Shown piece by piece: positions 51,444 to 59,247 of a stretch of 64,000 bases of DNA (its first letter is position 1; every line of letters begins with the position of its first letter). This stretch comes from Aureococcus anophagefferens (taxonomy: Eukaryota; Sar; Pelagophyceae; Pelagomonadales; Pelagomonadaceae), in assembly GCF_000186865.1 (NCBI RefSeq), contig NW_008705585.1, positions 354,955 to 418,954 of the forward strand, given 5' to 3'. The notes beneath the pieces are model-generated. The model saw only the letters and a list, made by a program, of their open reading frames with translations, was not told the DNA's origin and ran no database searches. Made by a program: the position numbers and the translations under genes.

Positions 51444-54400
51444 ATGGGGCCGTGCGCGTCGCGCGGCCAGTCCGCCGCCGTCGGCGCGGACCCGTCGTCG
51501 GCGACGGCGACCGTCGACAACGAGCGCGCCGTGTCGAGCAAGGTCGACGTGAGCACGAGCATCCTCGACGAGCGCGGCGCCGGCGCGGCGGTTTTCTTCT
51601 TCTTTCCGCGCGTCTCGCGAAACCGTTTTAACAGGCTCTACGACGCCAAGTACGGCATGACGTACGCGTTCGTGTCGCAGCGGGGCTACTACCCGCACCA
51701 GCTGCGCAAGCCCAACCAGGACGCGTGGCGCGCCGGCGCGTTTCTCTTCCGACGTTCGCCGTGGCACAACCGACTCCAGGTACGTCTGCGCGTCGCTGAA
51801 CCGCGACGCGAACGCGTACGTGCTCGGCGTCTTCGACGGCCACGGCGCCGAGGGCGACCTCTGCGCCCAGTTCGCCGCGCGCAAGCTCGTCTACTGCCTC
51901 GAGCGCGAGATCACGACGCTGCTGAAGAAGCAGAAGCTCTCGGGGCGGGTCGTGGAGCTCTACGACCCGACCGCGGACGCGCCGCGGCTCGAGGAGCTGT
52001 TCGAGCGCGCGTTCAAGAACTCGAACCTGCTCATGCACGCGGCGTCCTTCGACACGCAGCTCAGCGGCACGACGGCGGTCTGCTGCCTCGTCGTCGGGAC
52101 GACGCTCATCGTGGGCAACGTCGGCGACTCGCGCGCGATCTTGGGCTACGTGCCCGAGGAGCAGGGCCAGATCGCGGTCCAGGCGTTGAGCGTGGACCAG
52201 ACGCCCTACCGGCGCGACGAGCGCGAGCGCGTCAAGCAGTACGGCGCGCGCATCATGACCGTGGACCAGGTCGAGGGCCGCGAGAAGCTCCACGAGAACT
52301 GGGGCACGCGCCTGGGAGACGAGATCGACGAGACGGGCGACCCGCCGCGCGTGTGGAACGACACGCTCGAGCGGCCGGGCTGCGCCTTCACGCGGTCCCT
52401 GGGGGACATGATCGCCGAGCGGCTCGGCGTCGTCGCGGACCCGGAGATCCACACGCACACGCTCCGCCGCGAGGACAAGTTCGTCGTCGTCGCGTCCGAC
52501 GGCGTCTTCGAGTTCATCACGTCCCAGGCGGTGGCCGACATGGTCGACCGCGTGCGCACGGCGGGCGGCGGGCCCCTCGAGGCCTGCCGGCGCGTCGTCG
52601 CGGAGTCGTACCGCCTCTGGCTCCAGTACGAGGTCCGGTCCGACGACATCACGATGGTCTGCGCGTTCTTCGACGACTTCGGCGGCGTCGACGTCGCGGC
52701 CGACGGCTTCGCGCCCAACGCCAGGGCCGGCGAGCCGTCGGCGCAGCTGCGGGCCACCAAAGCGAAGCTGCGCGCGCTCGACGGCGAAGGCGAGGCGACG
52801 CGCGCGCGCGCGGCGTCGCGCGAGGACTTCCGCGAGGTCCGGCCCGTGCGGCGCGTGCTGGCCAAGGAGAAGCGCGTGCACCTCAACATGAGCGAGTCCC
52901 AGAAGCTCGACCCCGGCGAGGTCGCCGAGTTCCGGCGCAAGCTCGACACGTACCGGAAGCCCAAAACGAAAGACGAGGAGAAAAGATCGAGACGATGACG
53001 CGGTCCAACTACCTCTTCCTGAACCTCAGCGCGGACAAGCTCGCCATGATGATCTCCGTGATGCAGAAGGAGCTCTTCAGCGCGGGCGACGTCATCATGC
53101 GCGCGGGCGACGAGGGCGACAAGTTCTACCTCGTCGACACGGGCGAGTACGACGTCATCATCCGCGACTCGTCGCAGGAGCCCCAGGTCGTCCACACGTA
53201 CCGCCACGCGGGCGAGTCCTTCGGCGAGCTGAGCCTCATGTACGGCAAGCCGCGCGCGGCGACGATCAAGTGCGTGCGCGAGGGCGTCGTCTGGACGCTC
53301 GAGCGTTTGGCGTTCCGCGCCATCCTCATGAAGGACAAGTCGAACTCGAGCCTCATCGCGACGCTGTCCAAGGTCGAGGGCTTCAAGCAGCTGAGCGTGC
53401 CCCAGCTGCAGCGCGTGACGGACGCCTGCGCGACGGAGACCTTCGAGCCGGGGGCCTACATCATCAAGCAGGGCGACGTCGGCGACACGTTCTACGTCAT
53501 CTCCGAGGGCGAGTGCGTCTGCACGAAGACGCCCAAGGAGGGCGGCGACGAGCTCGAGCTCGTGCGGTTGGGCGCGAACGCCTGGTTCGGCGAGCTCGCT
53601 CTACTGAAGGACGAGCCGCGCGCGGCGAACGTGAAAGCGTCGGAGAAGGGGCCCGTCAAGGTCGTCGTCGTCTCGCGGCGCATCTTCAAGGAGATCTCCG
53701 CCGAGGTCGTGACCCACCTCGACGAGGAGCACGAGCGGCGCGTCGACGCGTCCGAGGCCCTCAAGTCGGAAGACGGCAAGCACTATAGCCAGTTCCTCGC
53801 GCAGAAGGGCGGCGCCATCGAGCAGCGCGTCCACGCGCTCGACGCGAAGCGCCTCGAGATGGCCTACGCGGGCTGCCCGCTGAAGACGTCGCTCGCGGGC
53901 TTCTTCGGCGCCTACGACCTCGCGCTCCAGCCGACGGGGTCGCGCAAGGTCTCCGCGAAGTGGCACGCGATCGCCGACTGCTCCAAGGACGGCGGCCACA
54001 AGAGAATCTTAAACGAGCGCGCGGTGCTCACGTCGCTCCGGGACGCGAGCTCGCTGCTGCCCCACGTGTTGGCGACGCAGGTCGACGGCACGTTCGCGAC
54101 GCTCGTCATCGCGGAGAACGTCGTCGGCGACGTGCACTCGCTTTTGGAGTCGGACTTCGACGCGGGCGCTTTGGCCTTTTACGGCGCGTGCCTCGCGGAG
54201 GCGCTCGAGTACGTCCACGGGGCGAAGATTTTGGCGAGGAACGTCACGTCCGAGGCCGTGCTTTTACGGGCCGACGGCTACCCGATCCTGGGAGACCTGT
54301 CGCTCGCGAAGCGGCTGTCGCCCAAGGACGACCGCGCGTACACGATGTGCGGCGACGTGCTCTACTTCGCGCCGGAGGTCATCGCCGGCGCGGGCTACGC

Positions 54401-54812
54401 GTACCCGGCCGACTTCTGGGCGCTGGGCGTGCTCTTGTACGAGATGTACAGCGGCGTCTTCCCCTTCGGGACGCCGGGCCAATCGGAGTCCGTCGTCTAC
54501 GCGGCCGTCTCGAAGATGGAGTACGCGGTGCCCGACGGCGCGCCGCCGCCCGTCGCCGAGGTCTTCGCGAAGCTCTTCAAGCGCGAGTACCCGCGCTCCA
54601 AGGCGCCGGATTTGAGGAAACTCGCGCTCTTCGCGGATTTGGACGCGGCCGCGGTCCGGGAGCGGCGACACCCCGCGCCCCACGCGGCCGTCTGCGAGGA
54701 GCGGCGCGCCGCGCTCGCCGAGTCCGGCGGCGCGGGCGACGACGAGGCCGACTTCAAGCGCCGCGCCGCGCCCGCCGAGGCCGCGGACGTCTGGCACTTC
54801 CGCTCCTACTAG
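51444..54812 (+). CDS. PP2C phosphatase - two cyclic-nucleotide-binding domains - pseudokinase fusion
   Basis: One protein of ~1100 aa. The N-terminus MGPCASRGQ is a possible myristoylation site. PP2C (about residues 70-400) has all metal motifs: KPNQDA, GVFDGHG, VGNVGDSRAILG, TRSLGD and VVASDGVFEF. Two CNB domains follow (~504-737), with phosphate-binding cassettes FGELSLMYGKPRAATIK and FGELALLKDEPRAANVK, each keeping Glu and Arg. The end is a kinase fold (YFAPEV, DFWALGVLLYEMYSG), but the HRD motif is ARNVTSEAV (Asp replaced by Asn), DFG is DLS and the Gly loop is absent, so it is probably inactive. A 55-nt intron (51725-51779) joins NQDA-YVCASL. One base is missing near 52980 in an A-run. 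PKG-like fusions with PP2C are known in some protists. Confidence 0.82.
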   Translation: MGPCASRGQSAAVGADPSSATATVDNERAVSSKVDVSTSILDERGAGAAVFFFFPRVSRNRFNRLYDAKYGMTYAFVSQRGYYPHQLRKPNQDAWRAGAFLFRRSPWHNRLQVRLRVAEPRRERVRARRLRRPRRRGRPLRPVRRAQARLLPRARDHDAAEEAEALGAGRGALRPDRGRAAARGAVRARVQELEPAHARGVLRHAAQRHDGGLLPRRRDDAHRGQRRRLARDLGLRARGAGPDRGPGVERGPDALPARRARARQAVRRAHHDRGPGRGPREAPRELGHAPGRRDRRDGRPAARVERHARAAGLRLHAVPGGHDRRAARRRRGPGDPHAHAPPRGQVRRRRVRRRLRVHHVPGGGRHGRPRAHGGRRAPRGLPARRRGVVPPLAPVRGPVRRHHDGLRVLRRLRRRRRRGRRLRAQRQGRRAVGAAAGHQSEAARARRRRRGDARARGVARGLPRGPARAARAGQGEARAPQHERVPEARPRRGRRVPAQARHVPEAQNERRGEKIETMTRSNYLFLNLSADKLAMMISVMQKELFSAGDVIMRAGDEGDKFYLVDTGEYDVIIRDSSQEPQVVHTYRHAGESFGELSLMYGKPRAATIKCVREGVVWTLERLAFRAILMKDKSNSSLIATLSKVEGFKQLSVPQLQRVTDACATETFEPGAYIIKQGDVGDTFYVISEGECVCTKTPKEGGDELELVRLGANAWFGELALLKDEPRAANVKASEKGPVKVVVVSRRIFKEISAEVVTHLDEEHERRVDASEALKSEDGKHYSQFLAQKGGAIEQRVHALDAKRLEMAYAGCPLKTSLAGFFGAYDLALQPTGSRKVSAKWHAIADCSKDGGHKRILNERAVLTSLRDASSLLPHVLATQVDGTFATLVIAENVVGDVHSLLESDFDAGALAFYGACLAEALEYVHGAKILARNVTSEAVLLRADGYPILGDLSLAKRLSPKDDRAYTMCGDVLYFAPEVIAGAGYAYPADFWALGVLLYEMYSGVFPFGTPGQSESVVYAAVSKMEYAVPDGAPPPVAEVFAKLFKREYPRSKAPDLRKLALFADLDAAAVRERRHPAPHAAVCEERRAALAESGGAGDDEADFKRRAAPAEAADVWHFRSY

Positions 54813-54847
54813 GCCACCGATCTGGCCACCTTCGCTTCGATGCCGCG

Positions 54848-55795
54848 CTAACTTAGGTCCGCGCCGCAGGCGAGGAGCGTCCCGTCGCCCGCGATCTCCC
54901 GCCGGAAGCCGAGGCCGTCCGACGGGAGGGCCACGTCGAGGAACGAGCCGCGGCCGCCGGCGAGGGGGCCGAAGGCGAGGCGCACGGCGCCGCCCGCGAG
55001 CGTCAGCACGCTCGACCCGTCGCTTCGAAACTCCGCGGCGCCGTCGCCGGCGGCCGCGAAGACCGCGCCGCAGCGCGTCGCGACGTCCGCCGCGTCCAAC
55101 CCCGCGGGGCCCAGGGGCGGCGACGCGTAGGGCGCCGCGCCGCAGTCGTCGCGCGACTCTCCCACGACGACGCATCGCAATAGCGCGCCGACCGTCGCGT
55201 CGAACTTGAGGTCCACGCGCACGCGGTCGTAGGCGCCGAGGACGCCCGGCCCCGCGAAGATCGTCCGGGCCTCGACGAAGGGCATCGCGTCGGCCAGCGC
55301 CGCGCCGCACTCGCCGCTCGGGAAGCGGCAGCTGTCCACGGCGGCGACGCGGCCCGTCGCCTTGACCGACGCGCGCTCGAGGTCGATGCCGCCGGTGAGC
55401 ACGGACGCGGCCGCGGTCCCTGGGACGACCTTGAACGTCGTCCGCTGCCACAGGTTCTTCGCGGCCGCGTCCTTCGAGAACGTCGCCCAGCCGAGCGCGT
55501 CCGCGGGCGCGTACGCGGGGTCGAGCGGCATCGCGTGGCCCGTGCGCGGCGAGAACTGCACCTCGACGCCGGACCAGCAGCCCTCGTTGCCGCGCAGGAC
55601 CGCGGCGCGCGCCAGGTCGTCGTTCAGCGCCGCGTCCTCCATGGTTTTTGCGACGCTGCGGAGCGTCGAGGTCTCGCCGCGCTGCCGCATCGTGCGCGGC
55701 GTCTTGCCGCGCTGCCGCAGCGCCACGCCCCTTGGCGCCGGGCCGCGCAGCGCGAACGCCGACGCGACGACGAGCAAGAGATGGGCAAGAGCCAT
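54848..55795 (-). CDS. Plastid-targeted protein of unknown function
   Basis: MALAHLLLVVASAFALRGPA is a signal peptide with a perfect ASAFAL cleavage motif, so the protein enters the plastid. The remaining ~290 residues look soluble and beta-rich: GCWSGVEVQFSPRTGHAMPL, WQRTTFKVVPG, YDRVRVDLKFDAT and LRCVVVGESRDDCGA. The pattern is compatible with a lipocalin/calycin-type barrel such as plastid DUF3598-like proteins, but I cannot confirm it. Start at ATG 55795. The stop lies 35 bp from that of the PP2C fusion gene on the other strand. Confidence 0.6.
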   Translation of the reverse strand: MALAHLLLVVASAFALRGPAPRGVALRQRGKTPRTMRQRGETSTLRSVAKTMEDAALNDDLARAAVLRGNEGCWSGVEVQFSPRTGHAMPLDPAYAPADALGWATFSKDAAAKNLWQRTTFKVVPGTAAASVLTGGIDLERASVKATGRVAAVDSCRFPSGECGAALADAMPFVEARTIFAGPGVLGAYDRVRVDLKFDATVGALLRCVVVGESRDDCGAAPYASPPLGPAGLDAADVATRCGAVFAAAGDGAAEFRSDGSSVLTLAGGAVRLAFGPLAGGRGSFLDVALPSDGLGFRREIAGDGTLLACGADLS

Positions 55796-55854
55796 GCCCA
55801 AGCTTGTGGCAGAAGAATCAAGTTGTCGTCAACATGCGGCACTCCCTCGGTGAT

Positions 55855-56430
55855 TTAGGTCTGGAGCCAGGAGCGCGAGGCGATGAGGGGGTTCGCGTGG
55901 CTCTTGTCCCGCATCTGGGGCTTCGTGGACCGCGTCGCCACGTACCAGCCGCCGTGGTCGACGACGGTCGCCGGCAGCGTGAGTTTGACGAGGTTCGAGT
56001 CGACCTCGCGCATGAGGTTCTTCAGCCGGGCGTGCGTCGCGATGGAGTTGGCGCCGAAGGCCTTGGCCGGGCCGATCTGCGCGTTGAGCGGCGGGCACGT
56101 CGGCGCCGCGGGCGGCTCGCGGCGCTTCCGGCGGCCGAGCGTCTTGTCGCGCGCGCGCAGCTCGTCCTCGCGGCCGGGGATGCGGCGGCCCGTGTACTTG
56201 CCGCCGGTCTGCGACATGAAGTCGCTGTTGCTCCGCGGCATCCGCGGCTTGATCTCGGGCAGGCGGTCGCCGTCCGTCGCCGCGAGGTCCGCGGCGCTCG
56301 CGCTCGACTGGCCGCCGCCGCCGCGCCGCTTGCTGCGCACCTTGCGCGTCCGGTCGATGGTCCGGTCGATGAGGTAGAGTTGATCCTCGAGGAGCCGCTT
56401 CTGCTCGAGGTGCTCCTTCGACGGGCTCAT
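55855..56430 (-). CDS. Basic protein of unknown function
   Basis: No family recognised. The N-terminus is a charged helix (MSPSKEHLEQKRLLEDQLYLIDRT), followed by a basic segment KVRSKRRGGGGQ, several short Pro-containing blocks, and a C-terminal region AKAFGANSIATHARLKNLMR that looks conserved. The composition suggests a cytoskeletal or nucleic-acid-associated protein. The frame stays open upstream to a GTG at 56493 (ASPEKPPFLVGRNPRVAVG), so the true start may lie in a further exon. Confidence 0.5.
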   Translation of the reverse strand: MSPSKEHLEQKRLLEDQLYLIDRTIDRTRKVRSKRRGGGGQSSASAADLAATDGDRLPEIKPRMPRSNSDFMSQTGGKYTGRRIPGREDELRARDKTLGRRKRREPPAAPTCPPLNAQIGPAKAFGANSIATHARLKNLMREVDSNLVKLTLPATVVDHGGWYVATRSTKPQMRDKSHANPLIASRSWLQT

Positions 56431-56822
56431 GGCGCCCACCGCCACCCTCGGGTTGCGCCCCACGAGGAAGGGCGGCTTCTCCGGCGACGCCACGGCGCCG
56501 GCTGCGGTGCGGGACGCGGGCGGGTCTGGGGTCCGCGGCCGGCGGACGATTCGATTGCGGCAGCGGCGGAACGGCGCGGTGGAACGACGTCAAAGCTGTA
56601 ACATTCGCGCTGCGTGAGAGCTCTCTCTCAACATGATATAATCTGATATTGCAAACACGAACTTAGAGCTGCACCCCGAATCAAGATGGCGTCGTAGCCG
56701 GGCTGGGCCCCAACAGAATAGGAGTGAGCTTTCGGCAGCCCCGTTCGACTAGGAGCGATTTTTGGCAGCCCCGGCAGAACGGGACCGAGCCTTTGGCCGC
56801 AGCCCCACAAGAAGAGAGCACC
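56431..56822. other. Divergent promoter region between the basic protein and the F-box gene
   Basis: About 390 bp. It contains an AT-rich core, CATGATATAATCTGATATTGC, near 56632 and short repeats of GGCAGCCCCG at 56733-56775. No gene seen. Confidence 0.4.
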
Positions 56823-57890
56823 ATGGGCGCGGCGCTCGGGCGGCCGCAGCCCGCGGCGGAGCCGCCGAAGCGGCGGCCGCGCCTCGACATCCACACGCTG
56901 CCGCAGGAGATCCTCCTCCACGCCTTCTCCTTCCTCACCACGGTGCAGCGGTCGCCGGGCCGCCCGGCGAGCCCCACGAGCGTCGCCGTGAAGACGCTCC
57001 TCCGGAGCCGCTTCGTGCTCGGCCTCGTGAGCGCGGACTTCGAGGCGGCCATGCGGACGCACAAGTCCGCGCATCCGCGCGCGTGGTTCCCCGCGCTCTA
57101 CGGCGCCGTGCCCGGCGACGCCACCGTCGGCGAGCTGCGAAGCCGAGCGGCGGCCGCGCGGCACCGGAACCTCGTCGACGTCCTCGCGCGGCGCCACGCG
57201 ACGGAGCGGCGGCGGCCCGCGGACGCCGCGCGCGCCGCGTCGCGCCCCGTGGACCTCGGCACGCTCAAGGAGCTGAGCGTCATCGCCTTCGACCGCATGC
57301 TCGACCACCTCGCCGGCCGCAGCTGGCAGCTTCTGGTCCACGACGTGCGCCTCGTGCACCGCGGCGGCGACCACGCGCCGGAGACGGCGGCCGTCCGCCA
57401 GGCGTCGGACGCCGCGAGGGCGCTCTTCGCGGGGCAGGCCGCGCCCTGGCGCGCGTCCTGGCCGCCCCTCGCGCGCGGCGAGGCGCCCGACGCGTGCCCG
57501 GGCGCCGCGCTGCTCCGGCGCTGGCGCGGCGCGCCGTCGCTGCCGCTCTGGGACAACGGCGGGCCGCGCTTCGAGAAAGTCGTCGGCGAATCCGGGCCCG
57601 CGCGCGGCCGCCTCGAGGTCCGCTTCCCGGGCCTCGCGCGGTCCGCGGCGGCGACGTCGTCGCCGGACGCGGACGTCGGCGCCTACCGCTTCGTGGACGC
57701 GGCGCCGAGCCTCTTCGCCGCCAAGGGCGCGCCGGGCGACGCCGACGAGGCGCTCCCCGCGGCGGACGCCAAGCTGAAGCTCGCGATGACGCGCGGCCCG
57801 GGGCCCCGCGACACGCACGCGGTCCTCTTCGTGCCCGCGGGCGGCGCCGTCGACGTCATGTGCCTCGGCGCGCTCCTCGGCCTCGACTGA
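56823..57890 (+). CDS. F-box-like protein, unknown substrate
   Basis: After MGAALGRPQPAAEPPKRRP the segment LDIHTLPQEILLHAFSFLTT fits an F-box, the Skp1-binding motif of SCF ubiquitin ligases, and is followed by FVLGLVSADFEAAMR in the second F-box helix position. The rest (~290 residues) has no recognisable repeats or domain. It may therefore select an unknown protein for ubiquitination, or simply be an F-box-like orphan. ATG 56823 is the first good start; the in-frame GTG at 56724 is not used. Confidence 0.55.
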   Translation: MGAALGRPQPAAEPPKRRPRLDIHTLPQEILLHAFSFLTTVQRSPGRPASPTSVAVKTLLRSRFVLGLVSADFEAAMRTHKSAHPRAWFPALYGAVPGDATVGELRSRAAAARHRNLVDVLARRHATERRRPADAARAASRPVDLGTLKELSVIAFDRMLDHLAGRSWQLLVHDVRLVHRGGDHAPETAAVRQASDAARALFAGQAAPWRASWPPLARGEAPDACPGAALLRRWRGAPSLPLWDNGGPRFEKVVGESGPARGRLEVRFPGLARSAAATSSPDADVGAYRFVDAAPSLFAAKGAPGDADEALPAADAKLKLAMTRGPGPRDTHAVLFVPAGGAVDVMCLGALLGLD

Positions 57891-57997
57891 GAAGGCTGGC
57901 CTTGCCGCCCCGCGCGGACCACCGCGACGCGTTTAACACAGGTCAGTTGAATGTGCAAGTGGGGGGAAACGTCGGCGTTTTCGGCAAAGGGGTCAGC

Positions 57998-58699
57998 ATG
58001 GAGACGGAGACGATCGAGGGGCTGGTCCGCGACTTGCGCGAGGGCGACGACGCAGCGAAGACGGAGGCGGCGCGGGCGCTGTTCGTGCGGGCGCTGTGCG
58101 GCGAACCCGCCAACCGGGTCCTGATCGCCGAGGACGGCGGCATCCCGCCGCTCGTCGAGCTCCTAAGCGACGGGAGCGCGGAGGCCAAATTTTGGGCCGC
58201 ACGGGCGCTGTGCATCCTCGCGTGCAACGACGCCAACCGGGTCCTGATCGCCGAGGCCGGCGGCATCCCGGCGCTCATCGAGCTCCTGCGAGACGGGAGC
58301 GCGGACGCTAAACAGAAGGCCGCGTGCGCGCTGCACATCGTCGCGTACAGCAACGACGCCAACCGGGTCCTGATCGCCGAGGCCGGCGGCATCCCGCCGC
58401 TTGTCGAGCTCCTGCGCGACGGGAGCGTGGAGGCCAAATTGGAGGCCGCGCAGGCGCTGTACAACATCGCGGAGGACAACGACGCCAACGCGGTCGCAAT
58501 AGCGGTGACCGTCGGCCTCGAGGCGCTCGTCGAGCTCGCGCGGCGTGGCCGCGTGACCGTCCACCGCCTGTCGGTTGCGCACAATGCGGGCGTCCCCGCC
58601 AAGCGCAAGGCCGCGCTGGTCGTCGCCGCGCTGCTCGGCGACTGCGTCCCCGACTCGGTCCCACGCGAGATCAAGACCGTCATCGGGTCCTACCTCTAG
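57998..58699 (+). CDS. Armadillo-repeat protein (plant-type ARM repeats)
   Basis: At least four ARM repeats of ~41-42 residues: NRVLIAEDGGIPPLVELLSD, NRVLIAEAGGIPALIELLRD, another with IPPLVELLRD, and a diverged last one (VAIAVTVGLEALVELARRG). ARM solenoids bind peptides. The DNA of the repeats is nearly identical (AACCGGGTCCTGATCGCCG at 58112, 58235 and 58361), so the array has expanded recently or is being homogenised. Short N-terminus METETIEGLVRDLREGDD. Start ATG 57998. Function unknown. Confidence 0.75.
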   Translation: METETIEGLVRDLREGDDAAKTEAARALFVRALCGEPANRVLIAEDGGIPPLVELLSDGSAEAKFWAARALCILACNDANRVLIAEAGGIPALIELLRDGSADAKQKAACALHIVAYSNDANRVLIAEAGGIPPLVELLRDGSVEAKLEAAQALYNIAEDNDANAVAIAVTVGLEALVELARRGRVTVHRLSVAHNAGVPAKRKAALVVAALLGDCVPDSVPREIKTVIGSYL

Positions 58700-58719
58700 G
58701 GCGCATCGCCGAAATAAGA

Positions 58720-59181
58720 TTAAACGTCCATGGTTAGCTCCGCGAGCTGCGCCCGGAGGTCGTCCCGGCGCTTCGCGCGCGCGACGCTGCGCTTGTCGCG
58801 GAGGAAGTGGTGGGCGACGGTGCAGTTGCGCTCGGACTCGAAGACGAGGGACAGCGCCCATTTCTGCACGTCGCCGTCGTCGCCCGCGACGCGGCGCGCG
58901 AGCCCGACGAAGGCGCCGGCCGCCGCGCGGACGACGACGTCCAGCTTCGTGCCGTTCGCGCGATCCACGGCTGCGGCGACGGCCCGGACGTCCGCGGCGC
59001 ACAGGACCCGGCCGCTCGACAGGGCCTTGGGGTCCGGCACGGCGAGGAGGAACCGGTCGTCGTCGAGGACGAGGTAGACGTCGAGCCAGCGCCCGCCGGG
59101 CGGTTTCGCCTTTTGTTTCGTCGGCGTCGCGCTCGGCGGCACTTCCTCGCGGCGGAGCGTCGCGGCGGCGAGGCCTACCAA
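58720..59181 (-). CDS. C-terminal region of the CLEC16A-like protein (probably same gene as 59248-60933)
   Basis: This 150-residue segment has no ATG; its frame opens at TTGGTAG, a likely splice acceptor. LDVYLVLDDDRFLLAVPDP, then KALSSGRVLCAADVRAV and ALSLVFESERNCTVAHHFL plus RDKRSVARAKRRDDLR correspond to the PH-like C-terminal domain of CLEC16A proteins, where a similar LLV.PD and IFxDHIRCxxAxxRL pattern occurs. As it lies just downstream of the CLEC16A N-terminal part on the same strand, it is best read as its last exon. The exact junction is unresolved. Confidence 0.55.
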   Translation of the reverse strand: MVGLAAATLRREEVPPSATPTKQKAKPPGGRWLDVYLVLDDDRFLLAVPDPKALSSGRVLCAADVRAVAAAVDRANGTKLDVVVRAAAGAFVGLARRVAGDDGDVQKWALSLVFESERNCTVAHHFLRDKRSVARAKRRDDLRAQLAELTMDV

Positions 59182-59247
59182 GCACCTCAGTGACGGTTTT
59201 CCCCGGTCAAAGTCTCTCAGAATTCGTCACGGTCGCAGGACGCTGTG
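59182..59247 (-). other. Probable intron portion between CLEC16A-like exons, similar to the 32867 introner
   Basis: On the minus strand this interval ends in CTTGGTAG. Its segment around TTGACCGGGGAAAAC matches TTTGACCGGGGGAAAC in the introner at 32867-32956, and similarity extends over ~50 bp with the same final GGTAG. No 8-bp duplication was found, so donor and limits are not defined. Confidence 0.4.

Noticed and set aside
51725..51779. PP2C-gene intron as an introner
   Set aside because: The 8-mers at the two junctions differ (GTGGCGCG versus GTACGTCT) and no terminal repeats are seen.
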